From: Anagrus nilaparvatae
Lineage: Eukaryota > Arthropoda > Insecta > Hymenoptera > Mymaridae
Reading direction: 5' to 3'
Assembly: GCA_022575985.1 (NCBI GenBank)
Contig: JAKSXM010000156.1
Location: 1 to 64,000, forward strand
DNA length: 64,000 nucleotides
The translations under genes and the position numbers were made by a program. Positions 12,118 through 22,430 of the stretch are shown one piece after another (the first letter of the stretch is position 1; every line of letters begins with the position of its first letter). The notes under the pieces were generated by a model. The model did not search any database. It saw only the letters and a list, made by a program, of their open reading frames with translations, and was not told the origin of the DNA.

Positions 12118-13052
12118 TAATTCCATAATAGTTGTGAAATATCACCGGTTTCAATATTTTCAGATATTAGTACTTTCATGGAATTAAATGAGGTATTACA
12201 CTAATAAAAGAAAACATTGCAGTTTTCTTAATTTTGAGAAAAAAATTTTTTAAAAATTCAGTATCAAATCCAAAAAATTACTATAAACGAACTGTTTAAA
12301 ACTAGTACTCTCATAGAAATAAATTAGGAACTAGGTCCAAAAATAAAAAAAAAATTGGTGTTTTTTTGTATTTTTTGTGACGAAAATTTTGGGAAAAAAA
12401 TTTTCAAAAAATTAATTCTCAGATTCGAAATATTGAGTAAAAATCATACTTTCAAATATAAGTACTTTTGTGGAAATAAATGAGGTATTACATCCAAATT
12501 AAAAAAAAAAAAAGTACCTAGAGCTTTTATGGTGAAAAAATTTTTGGAAAAAAAAATTAGGTCTTAATTTCATAACGGTTGTGAAATATCGCCGGTTGCA
12601 GTATTTTCAGATATTGGTACTTTCATGGAATTATATGAGGTATAACACTAAAAAAAAAAAAAAAATTGCAGGTTTTTTATTTTTTTTGTTTTTTTAAATT
12701 TGGGAAAAAATTTTTGAAAAAATTCGGTATCAGATCCAAAAAATGGCTAAAAAAGAACTTTCTAAAACTAGTACTTGCATAGAAATAAATTAGGTTCTAC
12801 GTCCAAAAATACAAAAATATTTGGTGTTTTTTGTATTTTTTCGTGAAAAAAAATTTTGGGAAAAAAATTTTCAGAAAATTAAGTATCAGATTCGATATAT
12901 AGAATAAAACATACTTTCAAATATAAGTACTTTTGTGGAAATAAATGAGGAATTACATCCAAATTAAAAAAAAAAGTACCTAGAGCTTTTTTGGTTAAAA
13001 AATTTTTGAAAAAAAAATTAGGTCTTAATTTCATAACGGTTGTGAAACATCA
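12118..13052 (+). repeat. Tandem array, about two units of 447-461 bp
   Basis: The word GTTGTGAAATATCACCGGTT at 12131 recurs with few changes at 12578 and again at about 13039, giving spacings near 447 and 461. Each unit repeats the same order of blocks (TATTTTCAGATATTRGTACTT, ACTAGTACT, AGTACTTTTGTGG). The units also look internally threefold: the GTACTTTCATGGAATTA-type sentence occurs about every 150 bases. This suggests a minisatellite that grew from a 150-bp ancestor. It ends in a CA microsatellite. Diverged pieces of the same sentence are near 39758. Confidence 0.75.
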
Positions 13053-13055
13053 CCG

Positions 13056-13057
13056 AT

Positions 13058-13098
<41 letters not shown>

Positions 13099-13160
13099 AC
13101 ATACAGACTTTTTTTAAAAACCGGTTTTTTAGCTTCCTGAGGTCTCAAAACGTACTTATA
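13056..13160 (+). repeat. CA microsatellite with conserved 3' module
   Basis: An ATAC/(AC)n run at about 13060-13105 is followed by CAGACTTTTTTTAAAAACCGG, then TTTTTTAGCTTCCTGAGGTC and TCAAAACGT. The same order occurs at 43005-43115 with CGGACTTTTTTTAAAAATCGG and TAGCTCCCTAAGGTC. The microsatellite is therefore part of a dispersed element rather than an isolated expansion. Confidence 0.75.
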
Positions 13161-13770
13161 TTATATATGAAAAAATTTGTACAAGCTTCAAATTTCCAAA
13201 AATTTTTTGCTCGTATCATTTCCTTGATTCGTTTTTAAGAAATGGCTCTTCAAAGTTAGCATTAAAAATGAGATTTTTTAAAAAATCGTAAAATTGTGAC
13301 TGTGACTTCAAATTATCATATCTGGTTAACAAATAATTGCAAAAGGTAAAGTCAAGAAGTTTTGGAAACTTGAAGCTTGTACAAATTTTTTCAGACCTAT
13401 AAAACCCATTTTCGTCAGAAATTACAAATTTGGCAGCATTTTAAAAATTGGTCATTTTTAGCTAAAAATGACCGTATGGTTAATTGGCTATAGTAATGAG
13501 AGGATTAGTGATAATAAATTGCGGTTTACGGCGTATGAAAGGTGATACTTAAACTAAAAAAATGAGACCAACCAGAAGAGTTTTGGTTAACTTGCGAGGT
13601 TTTGGCGTTTCTTTGAAAATTACCAAAAAATCCTTTTTTATAACATTGAGCCCTGCGTTTCTAGGCCCAGAAGGCCCATTGGAAGGAACGGAGGGTAGTC
13701 GGCATGTTTTTTCAACATAACAAACTCATCCATAACCATTTGGTGTAATTCGGTGTTCCAAATGTATTGA
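13140..13770 (+). repeat. R1 interspersed repeat, copy 1
   Basis: Diagnostic words include CAAATTTCCAAAAATTTTTT, AAAACCCATTTTCGT, GGTTAATTGGCTATA, AATGAGAG and a late AGGCCCAGAAGGCCCATTGG. The same words appear in the same order near 22.0, 28.6 and 30.8 kb, and inverted near 23.4 and 45.8 kb. There are no clear terminal repeats or coding frame. The origin may be an old DNA or retro-element; I cannot assign a class. Confidence 0.7.
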
Positions 13771-13886
13771 ACTCCCCTTGTAAGTCCCTAAATCAAAAAT
13801 ATTCTAAGTCCATTTCACACCCCACCCCCTGCCTAGCCAAACTTTTTCAAATACCCTATCTAACGAACATGTTCCATGTTAAAATA
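13771..13886 (-). mobile_element. CATG-family element, truncated copy
   Basis: TAAGTCCCTAAATC and TCTAAGTCCATTTCAC are reverse-complement family words. They are followed by a C-rich block and the end AACATGTTCCATGTTAAAA, finishing about 13884. The ACCGGTT side is missing, and R1 sequence abuts it. Confidence 0.65.
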
Positions 13887-13887
13887 G

Positions 13888-14205
13888 GCAAGGGATCTGA
13901 TAATCACAAAATTATTCGACAAATCAATAATTCTACACAAGAAAATTTTGCGGAATCGTTCTACACCGAAAATCCTTGTACCGAAAAGATCAACACAAAT
14001 TTTTTCTAATCGAAATATTCAATACGCTGTTTTAAGTGATATTTATTTATGCTAGCATACGAAAGAAATAAGTGTTGAATACTTTGACTAAAAAAAATTT
14101 GTGTTATTTTTAGCACAACGATTTTTGGTATAGAACGATTCCGAAAAACTTTTGTGTGTAGAATCATTGATGTGTCAAATAATTTTGTGTTGATCAGATC
14201 TCTTG
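13888..14205. mobile_element. 318-bp foldback element
   Basis: GCAAGGGATCTGATAATCAC at 13888 pairs with GATCAGATCTCTTGC ending at 14205. Matching continues inward through TTCTACACA against TGTGTGTAGAA and GGAATCGTTCTA against TAGAACGATTCC, leaving a central unpaired part near 14040. Arms are about 130 bp and imperfect. It has no coding capacity, and the open frame starting at 13767 crosses into it by chance. Confidence 0.75.
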
Positions 14206-14675
14206 CATTAAAATAAATAATTTAATAACTAAAAGTACCGAAAAAATTCATCGAAAACTTTAAAGCCATTTTACTCGAAACAACGTTTTTGAAAAGTAAT
14301 GCACACGATTGCGCGATAAAATCTGCACCAATTTACTTTAAACTTACTAAGCAACTTAATGAATGCACTAATTTCGGGATGTCGTCGAGTTTTAGTATTT
14401 TTATTTTTTTAAAAAAATTTTACAGCTACTTTTGCTCGAAAATTAAAGGCTTTTTATTTCATTTTAACTTTCTCTAGGTAGCCGCCACTTTGTTATTCTA
14501 TATCGTATGATAACCTTTTTAATTAGTCATTCCTCAGTTTCAAAGCCAAAAGAAGTAGTACATAAAAAATTACTAATTACAATAATATAATAAAATTCAT
14601 TCACTTTTAATGGATGCCCTGATCATTTCTTTTACCCTGTACTATAAAAACATCGTTTTTATTTTGTATTTTAGC

Positions 14676-14860
14676 TTTTGGTTGAAAATTAAACCAGTTT
14701 TGGTTGAAAATTCAACCAATTGGTTGAATTTCGCAGTTTTTGGTTGAATATCGCAGTTTTTGGTTGAAAATCGCAGTGTTTGGTTTAATATTCAACCAAT
14801 TGGTTGAAAATTCAACCAAAAACTGCGAAATTCAACCAATTGGTTGAATATTCAACCAAA
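14676..14860. repeat. Palindromic GGTTGAA minisatellite
   Basis: GGTTGAA occurs on this strand at about 14680, 14702, 14721, 14741, 14761, 14801 and 14841. Its reverse complement TTCAACC occurs at about 14711, 14791, 14811, 14831 and 14851. Several pairs meet as the palindrome TTCAACCAATTGGTTGAA, spaced by ATCGCAGTTTTT words. The array could fold into several alternative hairpins or cruciforms. No gene overlaps it. Confidence 0.85.
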
Positions 14861-14869
14861 GCAGCTCTA

Positions 14870-16160
14870 CCGTGAAGATTTTCGTAAATTTTCCACTTTT
14901 TTCAATTTTGACTTGATATTTATTTTGCTGATTTCATATATTCATATATTTTATAGATTTTATATATTTTTTAGGCTAAAAATTCAAAAAAATCAAGAAA
15001 ATCCCATTTAAAAACTTTTCATTTTTATTAAAATTTAATATTATTTTAATTAATTTGACAAATTAAGATGTATATTATTTCAGCGATACAAAAATTACTA
15101 AACCCGTGTAAAATTTCCTGCAGAATTTAAATTTTCGGTCAGGTTTTCATTTGATCACTCGACTCAGCGGGAAACCAGCAAAATAACTAACAAGTTTTTT
15201 ATATTTGAGATCTCGTGTATCATTTTGTACTATTTATCAATGAAATTACCCACAAATTTTTAGTCAACATTCCGGGTCTTTTTTTCATAATTAATAATAC
15301 AGAATAAAAATTTAATGTAAGCGCTTTTGAATTTCTGCAAAAAACTATTAACTTTATTTACCCAGATAATACAAAGCATTTTATGTACCAATTACAGTAC
15401 AAAATGATATTTAGATAATAAAATTTATAAAATCGATATTGTGACACATGAATATTTTAAAAATCATTTATTTTATAGTAAATTCTATGTAAATTTTAAC
15501 ATTTATTTAAGTAAATAGATCATAAAAAAATTCATAAAATTTGTAATATTTAAATTTTACAAATTAACTTTACTATGCAATATAATAATAACGGAATTTA
15601 ACTTACATATATTCTCAGAAGTACGTGAATAATTCATAAATTCAATAAATTATATTTTTGAATTTATTTATATAATTTAAGCAAACGATTTATGCATACC
15701 ATATTACGCACACTGTTGGATTGGGGAATAACACATTATTTTATTGAAGTATTAAAAATTCAGTTTTTATAACAATCATGTAGCCACGATTTTTGTTAGG
15801 AGGAGGTTATAGTTAAAAAAAAATTTTTTACTTTTGATTTTAAAAAATTGCATGGTTATTTCAAGTTATTTTTCAAATATTTTGATGGCAGACTTAAGGT
15901 TACTTAGTAAAGGTTACTCTCTTTCTTAGTAAACAAGTCCGACATAAAACTTAGATGGGAATTTTTTACCTAACAAAGAATAAAAAGGACAATCTAAATA
16001 ATTTAGGACAACTAACGTAATCCAAAATTACTTGCGCTGAAAATATAATGTACAATCTGGTGGTAAATTTCTTACTAGTCCACAATCTAGCTTATGGCTT
16101 AAGACAACCCCCATTACAAATGTGGATCAATTTTCAGAGTAGTGATTTTGCAAATTGGCT
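14870..16160. other. A+T-rich non-coding stretch
   Basis: No gene is supported. CAG-ended pyrimidine tracts such as the one near 15082 are followed by early stops in all frames. Confidence 0.5.
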
Positions 16161-16167
16161 AAATTTG

Positions 16168-16797
16168 ACCCAGTGGAAAAAAATCTGGTTGCCGCAAAAG
16201 GAATTTTTTCGGTTTTAGATATCAGAATTTCGGTTGTGGCTGCCTTTTTTTTGCTTTTAAATAGTTGCAAATGACATAAAACATAAAGAAAAGTTCAACG
16301 AGAAAGAATTTTTTTTAAGCCAAAAATTTTGTTTTAAGTCCCATCATGCTGTATTCGAATTTCAAATGAATAAAAATAATTTTTTTTTAATTTTCTTTAC
16401 GGATGAAGCCATTTGCGATTACTTAAAAAAAAAAAACTTATAACTGGTTTGTGTGTTCCTATAACCAACGAGCATGGAACATGTTCACTTATATAAAAGG
16501 GTTAACATATACTCCCAAATTATTATAAGTCTTAAAACCAAAATTTTGAAAGTCTTTAAATTGAAATCATCCTAAGTCCATATAACTAAAATATTCTAGG
16601 GTCCCTAGAAGTCTCTAAATCAAAAATATTCTAAGTCCATTTGACCCCTCCCCCCTAGAAACGTCACTTTTTCACACCATTATACTGAAAGGAACTTTTT
16701 CGGGTACTCCTCCCTATGAACATTTTCCATGTTAAAAAAATCCTGCTGTAACAACCGGAATTATGAATGCGTCAAACGGAATTTTTTTTCAGTGCAT
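16168..16797. mobile_element. TIR element (CAGTGRAAAAAAATC family), interrupted
   Basis: The left end reads CAGTGGAAAAAAATCTGGTT, and the right end TTTTTTTTCAGTGCA is its approximate reverse complement. Internal words such as AGTTGCAAATGACATAAAAC and AAAGAAAAGTTCA are shared with the copy at 62478-62836. A CATG-family element is inserted at about 16421-16740, splitting the right part. No open frame of note. Probably a non-autonomous DNA transposon. Confidence 0.55.
16421..16740 (-). mobile_element. CATG-family element nested in a TIR element
   Basis: It begins AAACTTATAACTGGTTTGTG, has GAGCATGGAACATGTTCACT shortly after, several TCTAAGTCC and CCCTAGAA-type words and a C-rich block. It ends CCCTATGAACATTTTCCATG. 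It is flanked on both sides by the 16168-16797 element, so it inserted later. Confidence 0.75.
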
Positions 16798-16919
16798 TTG
16801 CATTCGTCAGATGAACAATGTGGTTCCAAATTTCACTCCGAGGGATAAAAAATTGCCAACCTTCTCTCACGGAAATCGGATCTAATTGATTTTAAGAAGC
16901 CTTTTTCAAGTGATATGGT

Positions 16920-17340
16920 ATACGCTGAAAAAAATCCGCTTACCACAAATGTAATTTTGGTTGCCAGAAATGAAAATTTCGGTTGCCATACAGGTTTTCA
17001 GGTTGTGGAAAACAGATTAAGGTTCAATTAGGTGGATAAAAGTAGCATTTTCCGATTGGAAATTTCTGGAAAACGAAACTTCTGAAATCTTTAATTTTTT
17101 TTGCCATTTATAGAAATTTCTAGAGCTAATATCTTTGCCTGTAGTCAACAAATTAAAATTTTTTTTTCTTCATATTTTAAGGGACATGTAACTTGATCAA
17201 TGTCTATAAAAATCAAAGATTTCAGGAGTCTCGACTTCCAGAAATCTTAAACCGAAAAATTCTATTTTTATCCACCTAATTCAACCCTAAACTGCTGCAA
17301 ATAGCACAAAAAATTTTTTTTTTTTAAATTTCACTTTAAT
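16920..17340. mobile_element. Second TIR element with nested foldback
   Basis: ACGCTGAAAAAAATCCGCTT near 16929 starts a sequence of the same type as the 16168 element, including GGTTGCC words and CACAAAAAATTTTTTTTTTT-like right-side sequence. It is interrupted at 17016-17290 by an unrelated palindrome. The right boundary is unclear. Confidence 0.4.
17016..17290. mobile_element. 275-bp foldback, TTAAGGTTSAAT family
   Basis: TTAAGGTTCAATTAGGTGGA at the left is matched at the right by TCCACCTAATTCAACCCTAA. Matching continues inward (TAGCATTTTCCGATTGG, GAAATTTCTGG against CCAGAAATCTTAAACCG). It is a shorter relative of the 40379-41045 palindrome and shares its ends and the internal word TGATCAATG. 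No coding content. Confidence 0.75.
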
Positions 17341-17344
17341 CTTA

Positions 17345-18735
17345 AAGTACCGTGTAGTAAAAAAAATTTTATTTAGCTAGTTGGTTAAGACCACTATGCT
17401 ACGCCTAATAGGTGATTTTAATTAGGTAATTTTTGTTTTTAACTTTTCTGTACGTTTCAAGCTATTCACAATGGAATATTATCGATACATAGATTTTAAA
17501 AGGGTTATTTGGATCATTTAGGCAATTGACTAAAGAATCACCACCCATTCGTGTTACACGTGTTATCAATTTTATGTTTCCTGCAACCACAAAAATTTTA
17601 CCTTTTGTGGAATTTATAACTGTCTTTAAAATATTTGCTGAATCAAATTCAGTCGTATACTATGCATGTTACCGTATCTGCAAGTGAAAATATTTCTTGA
17701 CATTCAAAAATAATAATTTTTTATTTTAGAAAATTTTCAATACAAGTTACACTTTCTGTCGTATATGTGTAAATAAAAAAATATTATATAAAAAAAAAAG
17801 AAAACATAAAAAAAAAAAATAATAATAATCTAAGAGAAAATAATTTAAAATTTGTTTTTTTGCAAAGTGTAAATTTATCACGAATGTACCATTGATATAA
17901 ATTGCTTGCAGCCTCAAAGTGAAAGTGAATGGTTGAAAGTTTTAAACATTAAATAAAAAAAAGAAAATAAATAATGTAAATCTTCATTTTCTGACAAAAC
18001 CGCATTATGTAATAAAATTCGTATTAAAATTATTTTTTTTTTAATGTTATATATGAAAATAAATTTTTTTTTTTTAATTCGTCAATTGACGTAACGTATT
18101 TTTTTTATGTCAATAATGTAAGAAAAATATTTTTTTTTTTGCTTGATAAATAAAATTATGTATTCGATTTTTATTGTGTAATATTTTTGTTGTTGTTTTT
18201 TTTAGTTTTTTGATTATTTAACTTCAAGTGTGTGTAGCTTTATTAAATATTGTCTTTCACAATAATAGAATAATTATTAGTGTATTTTTATTATTTATTG
18301 CGAAATTGCATGTAGAAAAAGGTATGCTTCATTAGCTGTGTAATAGATTCTTTGTTGTTTATTTACAAGTTAATTAATTAATTGAAAGAATTGCCTATAT
18401 ATTTTGTTGCAAATTTTTAGTGATTTCTTATAGCTAATTTTTTGAAATCATAGGAATAACAAAAATATAATAAAAACTTTTAAATAATATTTTATTCCAC
18501 AAATTTTAAATGTTATATTTTGTAAAAATTTGTAGAAAAAATTAATTAAATTCATGCACATTTGCACAACGTTAATACATTTTTATTATTTTTAATACAA
18601 TATGCGTTTCAAAAAATAAATTAAAAAATGAAATAACTTTTTAAATGTAGTGTAAGCGAAATAAGTCATTCAGTTCTTTGTGTAAAAATATATGGAAATT
18701 TCCAAATATAAAGAACCAGTGCAAAAATTTTTTCG
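17345..18735. other. A+T-rich non-coding stretch
   Basis: No gene, repeat copy or RNA gene is supported. Long A and T tracts and TA-rich words dominate. Confidence 0.55.
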
Positions 18736-18741
18736 GTATTT

Positions 18742-18951
18742 TTATGTTGTGATTTTTGAAACTAATTTTGTAAATGTTAATATTGCTTTGTAAGAATATG
18801 CAGTTTTCTTTACTGCATCGTCAGCAAAGATGTATTTTCTCACCATTGATGAATAAAAATCGTATTCAACTTTGTCCACAAAAAACAATGCTCTGCCACA
18901 GATCACAGTCTCAAAATGATCTGAGCTATTCTTAATTTTTCTAGCGATGGT
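18742..18951 (-). CDS. Candidate exon or pseudogene fragment, unknown protein
   Basis: The minus strand is open for 69 codons between TGA at the 18952 side and TAA at 18742. It has no early Met, so it would be an internal or terminal exon. It includes NSSDHFETVICGRALFFVDK, then VEYDFYSSM and VRKYIFADDAVKKTAYSYK. G+C is clearly higher than in the flanks, and the residue mix is that of a folded protein rather than the Lys/Asn/Ile/Phe bias of random A+T-rich frames. A CTAG acceptor-like site lies before the segment, and GTGAGA follows the codons for YSSM, which would make a shorter exon ending near 18843. I do not recognise the family. A decayed gene copy is equally possible. Confidence 0.4.
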   Translation of the reverse strand, partial: TIARKIKNSSDHFETVICGRALFFVDKVEYDFYSSMVRKYIFADDAVKKTAYSYKAILTFTKLVSKITT

Positions 18952-19379
18952 TCATATAGTATCAGATGAAATAAATTCACTAAGAAAAGCTCACAGCTTT
19001 CATTTTAATTTGGTTAAAAATTCATGAATAAATTATTTTTCGAAGTCCTAAAAATCAGGAGGTAATACCATTTACTGAAAAACCCTCTCCAGTCATAACT
19101 TCAGTACTACCATAATGGAAAAAGAGAAAATGGACACCCAAAGAAGATAAAATATAAAAAACCCTCAAAAATATAACTTTAATTCATTTATTCAGACTTG
19201 CCCATGTACATGTAAAAATTAAAATTATCTATTATATAAATACATAATCGCAGCTGTAAAGCGTATATAAAAATTGTTCATCGTATATGAGATTTTAAAA
19301 TTTATATTTATCGAATACGTGAACTTATTGTTTCCGTGGTCTGCGCAAAAAAAATAATAATAATAAAATAAAATAAAAA

Positions 19380-19747
19380 ATAATTGCTTATATGATGATG
19401 GTCAAAAATAAAAAATTAAAAAAATTTTTTTTTATCCATCTCACGAGGTAAAAGCAAAAAAGAAAAGAAAAAGAACGTTTGGGTTTTTTTTATTTATTTA
19501 TTTTTTTTTTTATTTTTTTTGAGGGTGATGACGAAAAATAAAAAAAAAAGGGAAGAGAAAGCAAAATGTGTGTACGCGCGTTTATATATATATATATATG
19601 TCGACGAATGGGGCGACCATGGGTAATAATAATGATTAGAGCGACGAAACGAACAATTTCGTCGTTTCAGCCGGTGTCCTGATAATATAAAAAATAAAAA
19701 AGAAACGAGAAAGAGGTAAAAAAAGAAAAAAAAAAGTGGAAAACGTG
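19380..19747 (+). promoter_or_regulatory. CpG-containing promoter-like region, left part
   Basis: After purine-rich A tracts the sequence carries GTGTGTACGCGCG, a (TA)n run near 19582-19598, GTCGACGAATGGGGCGACCA and the hairpin-forming GACGAAA/TTTCGTC pair near 19643-19663. CpG words are rare elsewhere in the window. The composition resumes beyond the 19748-20725 transposon (GCGCGCCTACGCGAATA), suggesting one regulatory stretch that was split by the insertion. Function is inferred only from composition and the downstream TATA/ATG. Confidence 0.35.
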
Positions 19748-20725
19748 TAGGGGAGAAGCGGGTCGGTTGGCAGACGCGAAAAATTTGAATTTCAAATTAT
19801 TTTAACTCTTAAAATAATCAAGTTTTTGAGATAATCTTTATGTTTAATTAAAGTTTGGACCCTTTTTTTTTACTAACACAGTTATTTTTTTGAAAAGCTT
19901 TTTTTATTTAATGGAAAATATTTGTTAAAAAAAAAATAAGTTTTTCGGTCGGTTGGCGCACCTATCAGGTCAGTTGGCGCACATTAAAATCTTTATGTTT
20001 TTATAAAGAAAGTAAATAAAAACATTTAAATTCATCATAAAATTAATCCTTAACACTTTTTTTACATAAAAACATAAATTTTTTTTTGTATTTTTCAAAT
20101 TATCCACTTCACTCATTTTTTGTAAACAAACACACAATAATATAACCTTACACTTGGACCCTACATATTTTCACAAAAATTAATGAATTAATGAATTATT
20201 TTTATATAATTATCATAATATTATATGTAATTTAATAGTTAATAAGTTAATTTTTTTCATGAATTTTAAGAAATATAAACAAAATTATTACACTGTTTTG
20301 CAAAACAATTCCTTCAATTCTTGCGCCAACTAAACCGCCTGGGCTGCGCCAACCAACCCGATTTTACACTTTTTTTAAATTTTATTTATTGTTTTTTTAA
20401 ATTAATTATTTACAAAATCACGACGTATTTTTAAATTAAAGCGTTTATAATTTGGTAATTAACTAAATAAAACCTTTTAAAGATTTTTTTCATTCATAAA
20501 TCCTTAAGTTTTTGATCCCACATACAAACACAAAAACACATCATATTTTTAATTACTGAATTTATAAAAATTATGCAACTTAATTAAATTTTTTTGTTGT
20601 TAACTTAGATAATAATGTTAATACCTTTAATTTGCCACAAAAATTTTATGAAAAAAATAACCCTGTTTTAAGGAATAAGGGTGCGCCAAACGACCCGCTG
20701 CGCCAACCAACCCGCTTCTCCCCTA
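19748..20725. mobile_element. 978-bp TIR element (TAGGGGAGAAGCGGGT ends)
   Basis: The left end TAGGGGAGAAGCGGGTCGGT is mirrored at the right by AACCAACCCGCTTCTCCCCTA. Subterminal words repeat: GTTGGCGCACC and GTTGGCGCACAT on the left, GCGCCAACTAAACCGCC and GCGCCAAACGACCCGC on the right. TA lies at each extreme edge and could be the target duplication, as in Tc1/mariner-type insertions. The interior is A+T-rich with no transposase frame. It is a non-autonomous DNA transposon inserted within an otherwise CpG-containing region. Confidence 0.8.
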
Positions 20726-20762
20726 CTAAAAGCGCGCCTACGCGAATATAGGATCTGTATCT

Positions 20763-20817
20763 TATAAATATATATAAAGCTTTTTTTTCATTCTTTCCCG
20801 AGCACCGTCTCAAAATG
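20763..20817 (+). promoter_or_regulatory. Core-promoter-like TATA box, initiator and ATG
   Basis: TATAAATATATATAAAG starts at 20763. A TCATTC word resembling the insect initiator lies about 25 bases downstream at 20788. ATG in a good context (TCAAAATGGCG) follows at 20815. The spacing is what a TATA-driven promoter would show. Upstream DNA is unusually CpG-containing. Confidence 0.35.
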
Positions 20818-20982
20818 GCGCCCTCAAGACTATATAATATTTTTTTACTTGAATCTTACGCAGTTCGATTTTTATCTTTTTTGTATATGCACTTTGATAT
20901 TACTCTTGAAAGCTGCTCTGCATTACCAATCATCTTCTTCTTTACTTTATTTTATTATTATTATTTTCTATATATATCTTGA
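20815..20982 (+). CDS. Short ORF or first exon after a TATA box, 55 codons, unknown
   Basis: ATG at 20815 in the context CAAAATGGC opens a 55-codon frame ending TGA at 20982. It starts MAPSRLYNIFLLESYAVRF and continues with a Phe/Tyr-rich hydrophobic end (FFFTLFYYYYFLY), which could be a membrane segment or simply reflect A+T-rich codons. The first half is compositionally richer than the second. If this is a first exon, the real protein would leave the frame at a donor such as GTTCGA or GTATAT within the first 25 codons, but neither site is strong. No homologue is recognised. The case rests on the promoter-like spacing and start context. Confidence 0.25.
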   Translation: MAPSRLYNIFLLESYAVRFLSFLYMHFDITLESCSALPIIFFFTLFYYYYFLYIS

Positions 20983-20999
20983 ATCTTCTCAATTATTTT

Positions 21000-21964
21000 C
21001 GCCATTTTTTTTTCTTTATATATAACTATAAGGTACTTTGTTACTTTATATATGGATTATAATTACAAAGAATATTTTACAGAACCTAAACTTAAAATCC
21101 CATTTACTTGAAAATATTCTTTTATAACGTTTTATGTATGCAAAAAATAATAATAAAAATTTTTTATCTTATTCAATCTAGATGAAGTATTTTAACTAAA
21201 TTTTTATGTACTTTTTTGTTATGTAATTTAATAATAAAGTGTATGATATATCTTTAAATCAAAAATGTATGGAAATGTAAAAACATTGTTTTTTTAAGTT
21301 GGTTCAAGAAAAATCACACGAATTTTTTTTTAAATTCTAGCTTTTAAACATATTAGTAATATTAATTTTAAGTTTTCTTTTATTGAATTTTTCTAGATGA
21401 AAAATTTTTACATTATTTGGGTATTTTTCGCATTAAAGCGAATAGAAATATTTTTCTAGGAATTTTTTATTTTTTGTATTAAAATAGCAAAAGTTTATTA
21501 CCTTATTGCTGGAAAGTTAGTGTTTATTTTTAATATTTCAATGATAGTACATTCTTAACCGTATAAGAAATGTTTATTTTGCAAATGTGAAGATTTACAG
21601 GTCCTAAGTGCGTAGCGCCGAGATCTTCGCATTTAATTAAAACAAATATTTCTAGATGATATTCAGAATGCTTTTTATGTACTAGTGGGAAACAATGACG
21701 GCCTCTCAAAATTGGATTTGTAAATTTTTGTAGATTTTTATAAATATTATTTAAACGTTTTCAATTGATTCATTTTGAACGTTTTCACCTTCAAGTTATT
21801 TGGATAGGCTTCCTGGACTTAGAGACAGTGGCTTCCAAGATAATAAATCCTTACTAAAGCAACTTAAACTTTTTTCAAAAAACATTGACACCTTATTTTT
21901 ATCTGCATTTACCTCTTTATAACAGTCAAAAGTGAATAAATAGGGCTTATATAGTTTTCAACAA
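21000..21964. other. Non-coding stretch with one hairpin
   Basis: No gene is supported. The only notable structure is the 21583-21634 hairpin. Confidence 0.5.
21583..21634. repeat. Short CpG-rich hairpin
   Basis: AAATGTGAAGAT (21583-21594) pairs with ATCTTCGCATTT (21623-21634) with one mismatch that would be a G-U wobble in RNA. The loop, TTACAGGTCCTAAGTGCG then TAGCGCCGAG, is G+C-rich for this window. It could be a tiny palindromic transposon remnant or a structured RNA. Confidence 0.4.
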
Positions 21965-22430
21965 TCATGCGCATGCTTCAAGTTTCTAAACATTTTTTTT
22001 TACTAATCTCTTTATTTTCAACAGTTTCCAAGTTTTAGCTCAATGCAAATGGATTTGGTTAAATTTATTATTTCCTAAAAAATTTTAAATTGGTGGGACT
22101 CTGTTTTTAAGTGATCATTTCTAGCATTCGATTAAAGATAAATGAAAGAGACAAGTAAAAAGTTTTTAATAACTTGAATTATATGTATTAAATTTTTGAG
22201 AACTTCTTAAACCCTATTTTTATCAAAAATTTTAAGTTTTGCAGCAATTTAAAAATTGTACATTCGTGGACAAAAATAAGTATATTGTTAATTTTTTATT
22301 AGAAGAAACTACTTCTGATAAAAAGATTCAGTTTACTATGATTAGTTTTTTGGAAAAATAGCCTAAGAAGTTAGTTTTACATAAAGCCTATTTTCGGCCC
22401 TAGGACGATGGCTTTTTTGCCCATCATATG
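21965..22430 (+). repeat. R1 interspersed repeat, diverged copy
   Basis: It contains ATGCTTCAAGTTTCTAAACA, TTTTAAGTTTTGCAGCAATT, AAAAATTGTACATTC and a late CGGCCCTAGGACGATGG, in the R1 order. It is more diverged than the copies at 13.1 and 30.8 kb. Confidence 0.5.
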
